This document shows positions 47,743-56,255 of a stretch of 64,000 bases of DNA, in pieces. Numbering within the stretch: position 1 is the first letter of the stretch; each line of letters starts with the position of its first letter. Source of the stretch: Nocardioides lacusdianchii. GTDB lineage: Bacteria; Actinomycetota; Actinomycetes; Propionibacteriales; Nocardioidaceae. Location: assembly GCF_020102855.1 (NCBI RefSeq), contig NZ_JADHZD010000017.1:1-64000 (forward strand), read 5' to 3'. The position numbers and the translations under genes are program-made. The notes beneath the pieces are model-generated. The model was not told the origin of the DNA, did no database searches, and was given only the letters and a program-made list of their open reading frames with translations.

Positions 47743-49125
47743 GTGCGCGTCGTGACCCCCCTTCTCCTGCTCCTTCTGTCGCTCGCCCTCGTGGCCGCCT
47801 GCGGCCTCTTCGTGGCCGCTGAGTTCTCCTTCGTCACCGTGGACAGGCCGAGCGTCGAACGCGCCGCCGCCGAGGGCGACGAGGGTGCGCGCGGCGTCCA
47901 GCTGGCCCTGCGGTCGCTGTCGACGCAGCTCTCCGGCGCCCAGGTCGGCATCACGGTCACCAACCTCGCGATCGGCTTCCTCGCCGAGCCCGCGATCTCC
48001 GACCTCATCGACGGCCCCCTCGCCGCCGCCGGCACCCCTGACTCGGTGGTCACGCCGCTGTCGCTGGCCCTGGGCCTGGCGCTCGGCACGGTGGTGACGA
48101 TGATCTTCGGCGAGATGGTGCCCAAGAACATCGCCATCGCACGCCCGCTGCAGACCGCCCGCACCACGCAGGGCTTCATGCGCGGCTTCACCGCCCTCAC
48201 CAAGCGCCCGATCCGGGTGCTGAACGGCTCGGCCAACTCGATCGTGCGGCGCCTCGGCATCGAGCCCCAGGAGGAGCTGCGCTCCGCGCGCAGCTCCCAG
48301 GAGCTGGCATCCCTCGTGCAGCGCTCGGCCGACCAGGGCACCCTGGACGCCGACACCGCCGAGCTCATGGAGCGCTCGGTCGAGTTCGGCACCCGCACCG
48401 CGGGCGAGATCATGACGCCCCGGGTGCGCACCACCACGGTGGAGGACGGCGACCGGGTGTCCTCGATCATCGAGCTGGCGCGCCAGACCGGTCACTCCCG
48501 CTTCCCGGTCCTCGACGCGGAGGACGCGGTCGTCGGGACCGTGCACGTCAAGCACGCCGTCGCGGTGCCCGTCCACGAGCGCGCCACGACGCGGATCAAG
48601 CACGTGATGGTGCGTCCGGTCGTCGTGCCCGACAGCCTGCGACTCGACCCGCTCCTCGCCCTGCTGCGCCAGGACGGGTTCCAGATGGCCATCGTGCTCG
48701 ACGAGTACGGCGGCCACGCCGGGATCGTGACCCTCGAGGACGTCGTCGAGGAGATCGTCGGCGACATCTCCGACGAGCACGACCGCCTCGGCGCGCGCAT
48801 CCGCCAGCGCCGCGACGGCAGCTGGACCCTGTCGGGCCTGCTGCGTCCCGACGAGGTCGAGGACGTCACCGACGTCGAGCTCCCCGACCACGAGGACTAC
48901 GACACGGTCGCGGGCCTGGTGATGCGCGAGCTCGGCAAGATCCCCGCGCCCGGCGACCGCGTCGAGCTGCCCGTGCCCGACCGCAGCGAGCCGCACGAGC
49001 CGCGGGAGCGGCTGGTGACGCTCACCGTGGAGCGGATGGACGGACTGCGCATCGACCGCATCGAGCTCCGCGTCGTCCACACCGCGGAGCTGGCGACCCA
49101 GCAGGGGGCCTCCGATGAACAGTGA
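47743..49125 (+). CDS. CorC/HlyC family membrane protein with CBS domains (1)
   Basis: 460-residue membrane protein: DUF21 transmembrane domain (PLLLLLLSLALVAACGLFVAAEFSFVTV; VTMIFGEMVPKNIAIARP), two CBS domains (MTPRVRTTTVEDGDRVSSIIELARQTGHSRFPVLD and VVVPDSLRLDPLLALLRQDGFQMAIVLDEYGGHAGIVTLEDVVEEIVGDI) and a C-terminal CorC_HlyC domain (DGSWTLSGLLRPDEVEDV). Related to Mg/Co efflux proteins; the ion is not certain. The GTG at 47743 lies downstream of TAGTCT. Overlaps the next gene by 11 bp. Confidence 0.9.
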   Translation: MRVVTPLLLLLLSLALVAACGLFVAAEFSFVTVDRPSVERAAAEGDEGARGVQLALRSLSTQLSGAQVGITVTNLAIGFLAEPAISDLIDGPLAAAGTPDSVVTPLSLALGLALGTVVTMIFGEMVPKNIAIARPLQTARTTQGFMRGFTALTKRPIRVLNGSANSIVRRLGIEPQEELRSARSSQELASLVQRSADQGTLDADTAELMERSVEFGTRTAGEIMTPRVRTTTVEDGDRVSSIIELARQTGHSRFPVLDAEDAVVGTVHVKHAVAVPVHERATTRIKHVMVRPVVVPDSLRLDPLLALLRQDGFQMAIVLDEYGGHAGIVTLEDVVEEIVGDISDEHDRLGARIRQRRDGSWTLSGLLRPDEVEDVTDVELPDHEDYDTVAGLVMRELGKIPAPGDRVELPVPDRSEPHEPRERLVTLTVERMDGLRIDRIELRVVHTAELATQQGASDEQ

Positions 49126-50179
49126 CCTCTTCGGCGTCGGCCTCGCCGTCGTCCTGCTCGCGCTCAACGCCTTCTTCGTGGGCTCCGAGTTCGCGCTGCT
49201 CGCCGCCCGGCGCAGCCAGATCGAGCCGCGGGCCCAGGAGGGCTCGCGCGCGGCACGCACCACGCTCCGCGCGATGGAGAACGTCTCGCTCGTCATGGCC
49301 GGCGCCCAGCTCGGCATCACTGTCTGCTCGCTGGGCCTCGGCGCCATCGGTGAGCCGGCCGTCGCCCACCTGCTGGAGCCCCTGTTCCACGCGGCGCGGG
49401 TGCCCGACGACCTGCTGCACCCGGTCTCCTTCGTCGTGGCGATGTCGATCGTCGTCTACCTCCACGTCGTCCTGGGCGAGATGGTCCCGAAGAACATCGC
49501 CCTCGCCGGCGCCGACCGCGCTGCCATGGTGCTGAGCCCGCCGATGATGGTGATCGTGACGGTGCTCCGACCGGTCATCGCCGGCATGAACATGGTCGCC
49601 AACGCGGTGCTGCGCCTGCTGCGCATCGAGCCCAAGGACGAGGTCCACTCGAGCTTCACGCGCGAGGAGGTCGCGGCGCTGGTCGAGGAGTCGCGTGGCG
49701 AGGGCATGATCGAGGCCGACGAGTACGACCGCCTCGCCGGCGCCCTCGGCTTCACCGAGAAGTCGGTGGCCTCGATCGTCATGACGCCCGACGGTCTCGC
49801 GACCGTGGCGCCCGGCTCGACGGTCGCCGACGTCGAGGCCGTGTGCGCCGCGACCGGCTTCAGCCGCTTCCCGGTCGCCGCGACGGACGGCACGCTGCTG
49901 GGCTACCTCCACATCAAGGACGCGCTCGAGTCCGACGACGACAAGCGATCGCGGGTCATCGAGGACAAGTGGATCCGCCCCTTCGCCTCGGTGCACCCCG
50001 ACGACCTGCTCCACGACGCGCTCGAGAGCCTGCAGGCCAAGGGCGCGCACATGGCGCGGGTGGTGCAGCGCGACGGTCAGGTCATCGGGCTCGTCACGCT
50101 GGAGGACGTCCTCGAGGAGCTGGTCGGCGAGATCCGCGACGCCGCGCACCACGACGTGTCCACCGTCGACGCCACCTGA
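49115..50179 (+). CDS. CorC/HlyC family membrane protein with CBS domains (2)
   Basis: 354-residue paralogue of the gene upstream, in tandem with an 11-bp overlap. It has the DUF21 helices (VGLAVVLLALNAFFVGSEFALLAARR; VVLGEMVPKNIALAG), CBS pair (TGFSRFPVAATDGTLLGYLHIKDAL and MARVVQRDGQVIGLVTLEDVLEELVGEI), but lacks the C-terminal CorC_HlyC domain. The two may form a heterodimeric transporter. Conserved pair in actinobacteria. Confidence 0.9.
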   Translation: MNSDLFGVGLAVVLLALNAFFVGSEFALLAARRSQIEPRAQEGSRAARTTLRAMENVSLVMAGAQLGITVCSLGLGAIGEPAVAHLLEPLFHAARVPDDLLHPVSFVVAMSIVVYLHVVLGEMVPKNIALAGADRAAMVLSPPMMVIVTVLRPVIAGMNMVANAVLRLLRIEPKDEVHSSFTREEVAALVEESRGEGMIEADEYDRLAGALGFTEKSVASIVMTPDGLATVAPGSTVADVEAVCAATGFSRFPVAATDGTLLGYLHIKDALESDDDKRSRVIEDKWIRPFASVHPDDLLHDALESLQAKGAHMARVVQRDGQVIGLVTLEDVLEELVGEIRDAAHHDVSTVDAT

Positions 50180-50199
50180 GTGCTGGATAGGGTCTGAGC

Positions 50200-50799
50200 G
50201 TGTCCGAGGAAGCGTCCCGCGTCTGGACCGTGCCCAACATCGTCAGTGTGGTGCGGCTCGCCGGCGTACCCCTGTTCCTCTGGTTGGTGCTCGGACCCGA
50301 GGCGGACGCGATCGCGCTCGTCGTGCTGATGGTGGCGGGCTTCACCGACTTCCTCGACGGCTGGCTGGCGCGCCGGCTCAACCAGTACTCCCGGCTCGGG
50401 GAGATCCTCGACCCGGTCGCGGACCGCCTCTACATCCTCGCGGTCGTCGTCGGGCTCTACATGCGCGACATCATCCCGTGGTGGGTGGCGCTCGCGCTGC
50501 CGCTGCGCGACCTCCTCCTGTGGGGCCTGGTGCCGATCCTGCGCACCCGGGGCTTCTCCGCACTGCCGGTGCACTTCCTCGGCAAGGCGGCCACCTTCAA
50601 CCTGCTCTACGCGTTCCCCCTGCTCCTCCTCGGCGAGGGCGACGGCGTGGTCGCCACGCTCGCGCGCAACTTCGGCTGGGCGTTCGCCTGGTGGGGGATC
50701 GGTCTCTACTGGTGGGCCGGGGTGCTCTACGCCTGGCAGGTGCGCACGCTCCTGCGCGACACACCACGGCGTACGTCGCCGGCGACCGACCATGGCTGA
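50200..50799 (+). CDS. CDP-alcohol phosphatidyltransferase (PgsA-like)
   Basis: 199-residue membrane enzyme that transfers a phosphatidyl group from CDP-diacylglycerol to an alcohol. The signature DGxxAR-x8-G-x3-D-x3-D is visible as DFLDGWLARRLNQYSRLGEILDPVAD. Several membrane helices follow. In M. tuberculosis order this is pgsA2 (Rv1822), probably a cardiolipin synthase-like or phosphatidylglycerol-type enzyme; the exact acceptor is uncertain. TAGGGT sits 6 nt before the GTG start (leaderless). Overlaps the DUF881 gene by 8 bp. Confidence 0.88.
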   Translation: MSEEASRVWTVPNIVSVVRLAGVPLFLWLVLGPEADAIALVVLMVAGFTDFLDGWLARRLNQYSRLGEILDPVADRLYILAVVVGLYMRDIIPWWVALALPLRDLLLWGLVPILRTRGFSALPVHFLGKAATFNLLYAFPLLLLGEGDGVVATLARNFGWAFAWWGIGLYWWAGVLYAWQVRTLLRDTPRRTSPATDHG

Positions 50800-51697
50800 G
50801 CCGCGCCCGCACGGCGGACGGACGACCCAGGAGGCAGCGCGCCCCCTGCCCGAGCACGTCACCACGCCGCTGCTCTCCCTGATCACCGCGCGGTCGATGG
50901 ACGAGGACTACGCCCACGTCGCGCAGAAGCGCGCCGCCGCCGGCCTCGAGCCTGCTCCGGGGCGGCCGCGCCCGCACTGGACGAGCATCGCGGCCATCGC
51001 GCTGCTGGGGGTGATGGCCGCCGTCGTCGCGGCGCAGACCGACCGGCAGGCGCCCGTCGACGAGCTCAGCCGAGCAGCGCTGATCGAGCAGATCGAGCGT
51101 CGCAGCGACACCCTCGACGCGCTCCAGGGCCAGGTCGGCGAGCTGACGCAGTCCAATGCCGAGACGGCCGTCACCAGCACCCGCACCCAGGGCCAGCTCG
51201 ACGACATCCAGACGAGGCTGCGTCGTGTCGAGCTGGTCACCGGATTCTCCGCCGCCCGCGGCCCCGGCGTACGCCTCACGGTGGAGAACCGACCCGACGT
51301 CGACGTCAACGACGAGATCCGCGACGAGGACCTCGCGTTCCTGGTGGACGGGCTCTTCGCGGCAGGCGCCGAGGCGATCGCCGTCAACGACCAGCGGATC
51401 AACCTCCTGGGCGGGATCCGCAACACCCTGCGAGCCATCCACGTCAACGGTCGCCCGGTCAACCCGCCGTACGTCATCTCGGCCATCGGCGACCCGCAGA
51501 CCCTCCAGGCGCGACTGCTCCAGACGAGCCAGGGGCAGGAGTGGTTCAATCGCGTCAACTTCTACGGTTTCGTCTACGAGGCCGAGAATGTCGACGACAT
51601 CCGCCTGCCCGCTGCGCGCGAGCGCGTGCTGCGTGATGTGATCGAGCTGAACGCCGACCCGGACGGCGTACAGGATGGAGGGGGGAGCGCGCCGTGA
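50792..51697 (+). CDS. DUF881 family protein
   Basis: 301-residue DUF881 protein of unknown function. A cytoplasmic N-terminus (~65 residues) is followed by a membrane helix (HWTSIAAIALLGVMAAVVAAQ), a coiled coil (ELSRAALIEQIERRSDTLDALQGQVGELTQSN) and the extracytoplasmic DUF881 core (GFSAARGPGVRLTVENRPDVD; AEAIAVNDQRINLLGGIRNTLRAIHVNGRPVNPPYVISAIGDPQTL). The cluster DUF881-sbp-DUF881-gcvH-garA is conserved in actinobacteria. Confidence 0.88.
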   Translation: MAEPRPHGGRTTQEAARPLPEHVTTPLLSLITARSMDEDYAHVAQKRAAAGLEPAPGRPRPHWTSIAAIALLGVMAAVVAAQTDRQAPVDELSRAALIEQIERRSDTLDALQGQVGELTQSNAETAVTSTRTQGQLDDIQTRLRRVELVTGFSAARGPGVRLTVENRPDVDVNDEIRDEDLAFLVDGLFAAGAEAIAVNDQRINLLGGIRNTLRAIHVNGRPVNPPYVISAIGDPQTLQARLLQTSQGQEWFNRVNFYGFVYEAENVDDIRLPAARERVLRDVIELNADPDGVQDGGGSAP

Positions 51698-52026
51698 TAG
51701 CCGCCCTTGGCCTGTTCATCGGCATCCTCGCGGGGCTGGTGTTCGCCCCCGACGTGCCGCTGAGCCTGCAGAACTACCTCCCCATCGCGGTGGTGGCTGC
51801 GCTCGACGCCGTCTTCGGTGGTCTGCGGGCCTACCTCGACGGGATCTTCGACGACAAGGTCTTCGTGGTCTCGTTCGTCAGCAACGTGGTGATCGCGGCC
51901 GCGATCGTCTACCTCGGCGACCAGCTCGGCGTGGGCGCCCAGCTGACCACGGGCGTGGTCGTCGTGCTCGGCATCCGCATCTTCTCCAACGTCGCTGCCA
52001 TCCGGAGGCACGTCTTCCATGCCTGA
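51694..52026 (+). CDS. Small basic protein (Sbp, DUF1290 family)
   Basis: 110-residue membrane protein with three hydrophobic segments (ALGLFIGILAGLVFAPDVPLSL, YLPIAVVAALDAVFGGLRAYL, VVSFVSNVVIAAAIVYLGDQLGVG). It lies between two DUF881 genes as in Bacillus (YlxW/Sbp area) and M. tuberculosis. Role unknown, but the setting suggests an envelope or division-associated protein. Overlaps both neighbours by 4 and 8 bp. Confidence 0.88.
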   Translation: MIAALGLFIGILAGLVFAPDVPLSLQNYLPIAVVAALDAVFGGLRAYLDGIFDDKVFVVSFVSNVVIAAAIVYLGDQLGVGAQLTTGVVVVLGIRIFSNVAAIRRHVFHA

Positions 52027-52792
52027 GCAGGAGCCCGACCCGCCGCGGAAGGACGCCGACCCCGACCCCGACCCGGGGCGCGACCGGCTGCGGGGTGCGC
52101 TGACCCGTCCCTCACGCCGTCAGGCGGTGGTGGCGGTGCTCCTCGCGGTCCTGGGGTTCGCCGTCGTGGTGCAGGTGAGGGACACCCAGACCAACGACAC
52201 CTACGCCGGGCTCCGCGAGAGCGAGCTGATCCAGGTGCTCGACGGCCTGACCGGCACCGCCGAGCGGGCACGTCGGGAGGTCGAGCGCCTCTAGAGCCGC
52301 CGCGACGAGCTGCGCGACGAGAGCACGCGTCGCTCCGCGGCGCTCGACGAGGCGGAGCAGCGGGTGCGCACCCTCAACATCATCGCCGGGCTGGTGCCGG
52401 TCACCGGGCCGGGCCTGCGGGTGACGATCACGGAGTCGACGACCCGCGTGAGCGTGGGCTCCCTGCTCGACACCGTGCAGGAGCTGCGTACGGCGGGTGC
52501 GGAGGCGATGGAGATGAACGACTCCATCCGGCTCGGCGCCGACAGCTCCTTCGAGGACGCGATCGGCGGCATCGAGCTCGACGGCCAGCTGCTCGAGCCG
52601 CCCTACGTCCTCGAGGTGATCGGCGACACCGCCAACCTGCGCACCGCGCTGACGTTCTCCTCGGGCCCGGTGGAGACGCTGCAGACCCTCGACGGCGCCA
52701 CGGTGCGCATCGAGGACCTCGAGCAGGTCGAGATCACCAGCGTCCGGGAGCCTGGCCGACCTGACTATGCGGAGTTCAGCGCGGGCCAGTAG
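52019..52792 (+). pseudogene. Second DUF881 gene, interrupted by an in-frame TAG
   Basis: A single frame with TAG at codon 92 (52292-52294). Upstream: membrane helix (RRQAVVAVLLAVLGFAVVVQV) and coiled-coil start (SELIQVLDGLTGTAERARREVERL). Downstream, without change of frame: SRRDELRDESTRRSAALDEAEQRVRTLNIIAGLVPVTGPGLRVTI and the DUF881 core (MNDSIRLGADSSFEDAIGGIELDGQLLEPPYVLEVIGDTANL). Without the TAG it would encode 257 residues, normal for the family. The second half could not be exported on its own, so either the gene is inactive, the TAG is read through, or it is a sequence error. Confidence 0.8.
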
Positions 52793-52858
52793 CCTGCCGG
52801 GCAGTCCGCCGCAGCACCCCGACCGGCATCCAGCACCAGACAGCTCGAGGAGTCCCAC

Positions 52859-53245
52859 GTGTATCCGGAGAACCTGAAGTACACCAGCGAGCACGAGTGG
52901 GTGCGCACCCCCGGTGACGCCGAGGGCTCGGTGCGTGTCGGCATCACCGACTTCGCGCAGGACGCGCTCGGCGACATCGTCTACGTCTCGCTGCCGCAGG
53001 TCGGCGACGCGGTGACGTCGGGGGAGACCTGCGGGGAGCTCGAGTCGACCAAGTCGGTCAGCGACATCTACGCACCGGTCACCGGCGAGGTCGTCGCAGT
53101 GAACTCCTCGCTCGACTCCACCCCCGAGCTGGTCAACAGCGACCCCTACGAGGCCGGCTGGCTGTTCGAGGTGAGCGTCGGCGACGCCTCCCAGGTCGAG
53201 GGCCTGATGGACTCCGCCACCTACCAGGCCAGCCTCACAGGCTGA
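52859..53245 (+). CDS. gcvH: Glycine cleavage system H protein
   Basis: 128-residue lipoyl carrier that shuttles the methylamine group in glycine cleavage. YTSEHEWVRTPGDAEGSVRVGITDFAQDALGDIVYVSLPQVGDAVTSGETCGELESTKSVSDIYAPVTGEV carries the lipoylated Lys in ESTKSVSDIY. GAGGAG upstream sets the GTG start at 52859. Its partner gcvP is 3 kb downstream with garA, ftsR, BFN and merR between. Confidence 0.95.
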   Translation: MYPENLKYTSEHEWVRTPGDAEGSVRVGITDFAQDALGDIVYVSLPQVGDAVTSGETCGELESTKSVSDIYAPVTGEVVAVNSSLDSTPELVNSDPYEAGWLFEVSVGDASQVEGLMDSATYQASLTG

Positions 53246-53329
53246 GCCGTACGCCGATCCACCGCCGCCGTCCCCCATCGGTCCCGCCTGCCATCGCGGG
53301 GCTGATAGGTTCGGAACAACCGTCAACCT

Positions 53330-53349
53330 CAACCCTCGGCTGAGGGTTG
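53330..53349 (+). promoter_or_regulatory. Inverted repeat upstream of garA
   Basis: CAACCCTC-GGCT-GAGGGTTG, a perfect 8-bp inverted repeat 26 bp before the garA start, preceded by another AACCTCAAC. TAGGTT (53306-53311) may be the -10. A related repeat occurs before the second merR gene, so a MerR-type regulator may bind both. Confidence 0.55.
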
Positions 53350-53375
53350 GGTGTCGATCCGCCGAGGAGTCCCCC

Positions 53376-53888
53376 ATGCCGTTCTGCACCGCCTGTGGCA
53401 AGCAGAACCCTGACGATGCCCGCTTCTGTGCCCAGTGCGGCACCAAGCTGCTCGTCGGGGAAGACACCGGGTCCAGCCCGGTCGAGTCCACCGCGACGAT
53501 CACCTTCGGCGTGCCCGACCAGCGTGAGTCGTCGGACCGCCAGCTGAGCCCGGTGGACGCCGCAGCCGTCGACGCCCTCCCCGAGGGCCACGCCCTGCTG
53601 GTCGTCCAGCGCGGCCCGAGCGCCGGCAGCCGTTTCCTGCTCGACACCGACGTGGTCGGTGCGGGGCGTCACCCCGACAGCGAGATCTTCCTCGACGACG
53701 TCACCGTGTCGCGCCGGCACGCGGAGTTCCGCCGGTCCGGTGCCGGCTACAGCGTCGGCGACGTGGGCAGCCTCAACGGCACCTACGTCAACCGCGACCG
53801 CATCGACTCCGTCGAGCTCAACGACGGCGACGAGGTCCAGATCGGCAAGTACCGCCTGGTGTTCTTCTCCTCCCACCCGAACAGCTGA
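53376..53888 (+). CDS. garA: GarA/OdhI-type FHA protein with zinc ribbon
   Basis: 170-residue FHA protein that in mycobacteria and corynebacteria inhibits 2-oxoglutarate dehydrogenase and adjusts glutamate metabolism, controlled by PknB/PknG phosphorylation. The FHA core is GRHPDSEIFLDDVTVSRRHAEF and VGDVGSLNGTYVNRDRIDSVELNDGDEVQIGKYRLVF. Unlike M. tuberculosis GarA, the N-terminus is a zinc ribbon (CTACGKQNPDDARFCAQCG). STATITFG near residue 40 could hold the phosphorylated Thr. Next to glycine-cleavage genes. Confidence 0.9.
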   Translation: MPFCTACGKQNPDDARFCAQCGTKLLVGEDTGSSPVESTATITFGVPDQRESSDRQLSPVDAAAVDALPEGHALLVVQRGPSAGSRFLLDTDVVGAGRHPDSEIFLDDVTVSRRHAEFRRSGAGYSVGDVGSLNGTYVNRDRIDSVELNDGDEVQIGKYRLVFFSSHPNS

Positions 53889-53891
53889 TCC

Positions 53892-54632
53892 GTGAGTGCC
53901 CCGACGCCCTCGGCATCGAGTCGCGGCGCCCGCTTCAACATCGGGCAGGTCCTCGACCAGCTCCGCCCCGACTTCCCCGGGGTGACGATCCCGAAGATCC
54001 GCTTCCTGGAGGACCAGGGCCTGGTCAAGCCGGAGCGCACGGCGGCCGGCTACCGGAAGTTCTCCGGCGACGACGTCGCCCGGCTGCGCTACATCCTGCT
54101 GATGCAGCGCGACCACTACCTCCCGCTCAAGGTGATCGGCGACCACCTCGACGCGATCGACCGCGGCCTCGAGCCGCCGGCCATCGAGTCCGTCGTGCCG
54201 ACCGTGCCGAAGGTGGCGCTGAGCTCCGACGGCCTGCCCAGCCCGGAGTCGTTCCGCCGCACCAGCGACCTGCGGCTCTCGCGCCGCGAGCTGCTCAAGG
54301 TCGCCGACATCTCCGAGGAGCTGCTCTCCCAGCTCGAGCAGTACGGCCTGGTGAGCGCGCGCACCGGGACGGGCCACTTCGACAGCGACGCCCTCGTGGT
54401 GGCGCAGACCGCTCGTGAGCTCGCCGACTTCGGCTTCGAGCCGCGGCACCTGCGGGCCTTCAAGACCGCCGCCGACCGCGAGGTCGGCCTGGTCCAGCAG
54501 GTCGTCGCACCGCTGGCCCGCGGTCGCGACGCAGCGGCCCGCGGGCGCGCCGAGGACGCCACGTCCGAGATCGCAGCCCTCTCCGTGCGCCTCCACGCCA
54601 CGCTGGTCAAGGTCGGTCTCGACCGCGGCTGA
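53892..54632 (+). CDS. ftsR: MerR-family regulator FtsR
   Basis: 246-residue MerR-type regulator at the position of Rv1828, called FtsR in Corynebacterium where it affects ftsZ. The winged helix (FNIGQVLDQLRPDFPGVTIPKIRFLEDQGLVKPERTAAGYRKFSGDDVARLRYILLMQRDHYLPLKVI) is followed by a second helical domain (SRRELLKVADISEELLSQLEQYGLVSARTGTGHFDSDALVVAQTARELADFGFEPRHL). Starts three bases after the garA stop. Confidence 0.9.
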   Translation: MSAPTPSASSRGARFNIGQVLDQLRPDFPGVTIPKIRFLEDQGLVKPERTAAGYRKFSGDDVARLRYILLMQRDHYLPLKVIGDHLDAIDRGLEPPAIESVVPTVPKVALSSDGLPSPESFRRTSDLRLSRRELLKVADISEELLSQLEQYGLVSARTGTGHFDSDALVVAQTARELADFGFEPRHLRAFKTAADREVGLVQQVVAPLARGRDAAARGRAEDATSEIAALSVRLHATLVKVGLDRG

Positions 54633-54675
54633 TCCCGCCCGGACCGGGTCAGGGGACCTGAGTAGGGTGGGGGAC

Positions 54676-55146
54676 ATGCGCGAAATGGACGTCGTCGGAG
54701 TCCGCGTCGAGATGCCCTCCAACCAGCCGATCGTGCTCCTGCGCGAGGTGACGGGGGAGCGGTACCTCCCGATCTGGATCGGGGCCGTCGAGGCCACGGC
54801 CATCGCCTTCGCGCAGCAGGGCGTCACGCCGCCGCGCCCGTTGACGCACGACCTGATGCGCGACGTGCTCGAGGCGACGGGTCAGCGCCTCGAGGAGGTG
54901 CGCATCGTCGACATGCAGGACGGGATCTTCTTCGCCCAGCTCGTGTTCGACGGCGGGGCCGAGGTCGGGGCCCGTCCTTCGGACTCGATCGCCCTCGCAC
55001 TGCGCACCGGGACCCGCATCGTGTGCGCGGAGGCCGTGCTGGAGGAGGCCGGCCTCGCGGTGCCCGCCGAGCAGGAGGACGAGGTCGAGCGGTTCCGCGA
55101 GTTCCTCGACCACGTCTCGCCCGACGACTTCGAGGAAGCCCCCTGA
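54676..55146 (+). CDS. Bifunctional nuclease (BFN) domain protein
   Basis: 156-residue protein of the DUF151/BFN family, named for RNase and DNase activity reported in one plant homologue; its bacterial role is unclear. IVLLREVTGERYLPIWIGAVEATAIAFAQQGV and FFAQLVFDGGAEVGARPSDSIALALRTGTRI are family blocks. It matches Rv1829 by order. TAGGGT 7 nt before the ATG indicates a leaderless transcript, and the protein is the right length. Confidence 0.88.
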   Translation: MREMDVVGVRVEMPSNQPIVLLREVTGERYLPIWIGAVEATAIAFAQQGVTPPRPLTHDLMRDVLEATGQRLEEVRIVDMQDGIFFAQLVFDGGAEVGARPSDSIALALRTGTRIVCAEAVLEEAGLAVPAEQEDEVERFREFLDHVSPDDFEEAP

Positions 55147-55163
55147 GGGTCGACCCGACTGAG

Positions 55164-55199
55164 CCTCAACCCTGACCCTCATGCTGAGGTTGAGGGTTG
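55164..55199 (+). promoter_or_regulatory. Overlapping inverted repeats upstream of the second merR gene
   Basis: CCTCAACC (55164-55171) pairs with GGTTGAGG (55188-55195), and CAACCCT (55167-55173) with AGGGTTG (55193-55199). The half-sites CAACCCT/AGGGTTG are shared with the site before garA. It lies ~160 bp before the merR start. Confidence 0.55.
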
Positions 55200-55359
55200 C
55201 GACACGCCGCTGCGTGGATGGACAAGGCGAACTCCCGGGCTTACCTTGAACTGTCTCTGTTGTAACTCCACCGTTGTGGTTGTCGGCCCCGGCCGGCTCC
55301 GGGCGGGCCCTTCCCCCAGGAGTTACCGCTCAGCGGAGGAACTGACCTGGAGGGTCACT

Positions 55360-55971
55360 GTGGCTAGCAACGAGAACGAGCAGGGCGCCGACGCCGCCAG
55401 GATCAAGGCTGCGGCGGAGGCTGCCGAGACCGCCGAGGAACAGGGACTGCTCTTCAGCGACGACGTCTCGCCGCTGCCCAGCGACACCGGCTACCGCGGA
55501 CCCACCGCCTGCAACGCCGCCGGGATCACCTACCGCCAGCTCGACTACTGGGCCCGCACCGGTCTCGTCGAGCCGAGCGTGCGCGGTGCGGCCGGCTCGG
55601 GCTCCCAGCGCCTCTACTCCTTCCGCGACATCCTGATCCTCAAGGTCGTCAAGCGCCTGCTCGACGCGGGGATCTCGCTGCAGCAGATCCGTACGGCGAC
55701 CGCGCACCTGCGTGAGCGCGGCACCGACGACCTGACCCGCGTCACCCTCATGAGCGACGGCGCCTCGGTCTACGAGTGCACCAGCAACGACGAGGTCATC
55801 GACCTGCTCCAGGGCGGGCAGGGTGTCTTCGGCATCGCCATCGGCGGTGTCTGGCGCGAGATCGAGGGCACGCTCGCCGAGCTGCCCAGCGAGCGCACTG
55901 CCGGCGAGCCGGCCGCGCCGGTTGCGGGCGACGAGCTCGCCGCCCGTCGTGCGGCCCGCCAGACCGGCTGA
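55360..55971 (+). CDS. MerR-family regulator (McdR/Rv1830 type)
   Basis: 203-residue MerR-type DNA-binding protein. [79 protein letters not shown] is the winged helix. The C-terminus ([39 protein letters not shown]) is characteristic of the Rv1830 group, linked to cell division in mycobacteria. GTG at 55360 has GGAGGG six bases upstream. Confidence 0.88.
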   Translation: MASNENEQGADAARIKAAAEAAETAEEQGLLFSDDVSPLPSDTGYRGPTACNAAGITYRQLDYWARTGLVEPSVRGAAGSGSQRLYSFRDILILKVVKRLLDAGISLQQIRTATAHLRERGTDDLTRVTLMSDGASVYECTSNDEVIDLLQGGQGVFGIAIGGVWREIEGTLAELPSERTAGEPAAPVAGDELAARRAARQTG

Positions 55972-55994
55972 CCCCGCACCCACGACCCTCCGAC

Positions 55995-56022
55995 GAGGCC
56001 GCCCGGACGTCCGGGCGGCCTC
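55995..56022 (+). terminator. Terminator after the merR gene
   Basis: GAGGCCGCCCGGAC and GTCCGGGCGGCCTC make a perfect 14-bp stem without a true loop (four bases will open), 23 bp after the merR stop, followed by GCTCATTT. Confidence 0.85.
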
Positions 56023-56090
56023 GCTCATTTAGCCCACCGTCGGCATGGGCCCGTCGGCGCCGCGGGTTAGACTGCCACTCGCCGACATCC

Positions 56091-56232
56091 CGTGCGGGAG
56101 AGTCACCGCGGCTGGTCCACGGACCGGCCGGTGTGCGCCGAAGGGGCAATTCCTCCCCGGAACCTCTCAGGCACCCGGACCGCACGGGTTGGCACTCTGG
56201 AGGCCACCGGGCCGACAGAGGGGGAGGCCCAC
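56091..56232 (+). promoter_or_regulatory. Glycine riboswitch upstream of gcvP
   Basis: The leader carries glycine-aptamer conserved parts in order: GCGGGAGAG, CGCCGAAGGGGCAA, CTCTCAGGCA and CTCTGG, then ACAGAGGGGGAG. The region sits 24-165 bp before gcvP. Binding of glycine would turn on glycine cleavage. Whether there is one or two aptamer units I cannot settle; one complete aptamer is clear. Confidence 0.85.
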
Positions 56233-56255
56233 TGAAGCGACCTCAGGGAGCCCCC

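Noticed and set aside
45285-52294. TAG recoding (pyrrolysine or another amino acid)
   Set aside because: TAG ends several clearly complete genes in this window (for example at 3103, 9036, 40759), so TAG works as a stop. The two internal TAGs are more likely mutations or errors.
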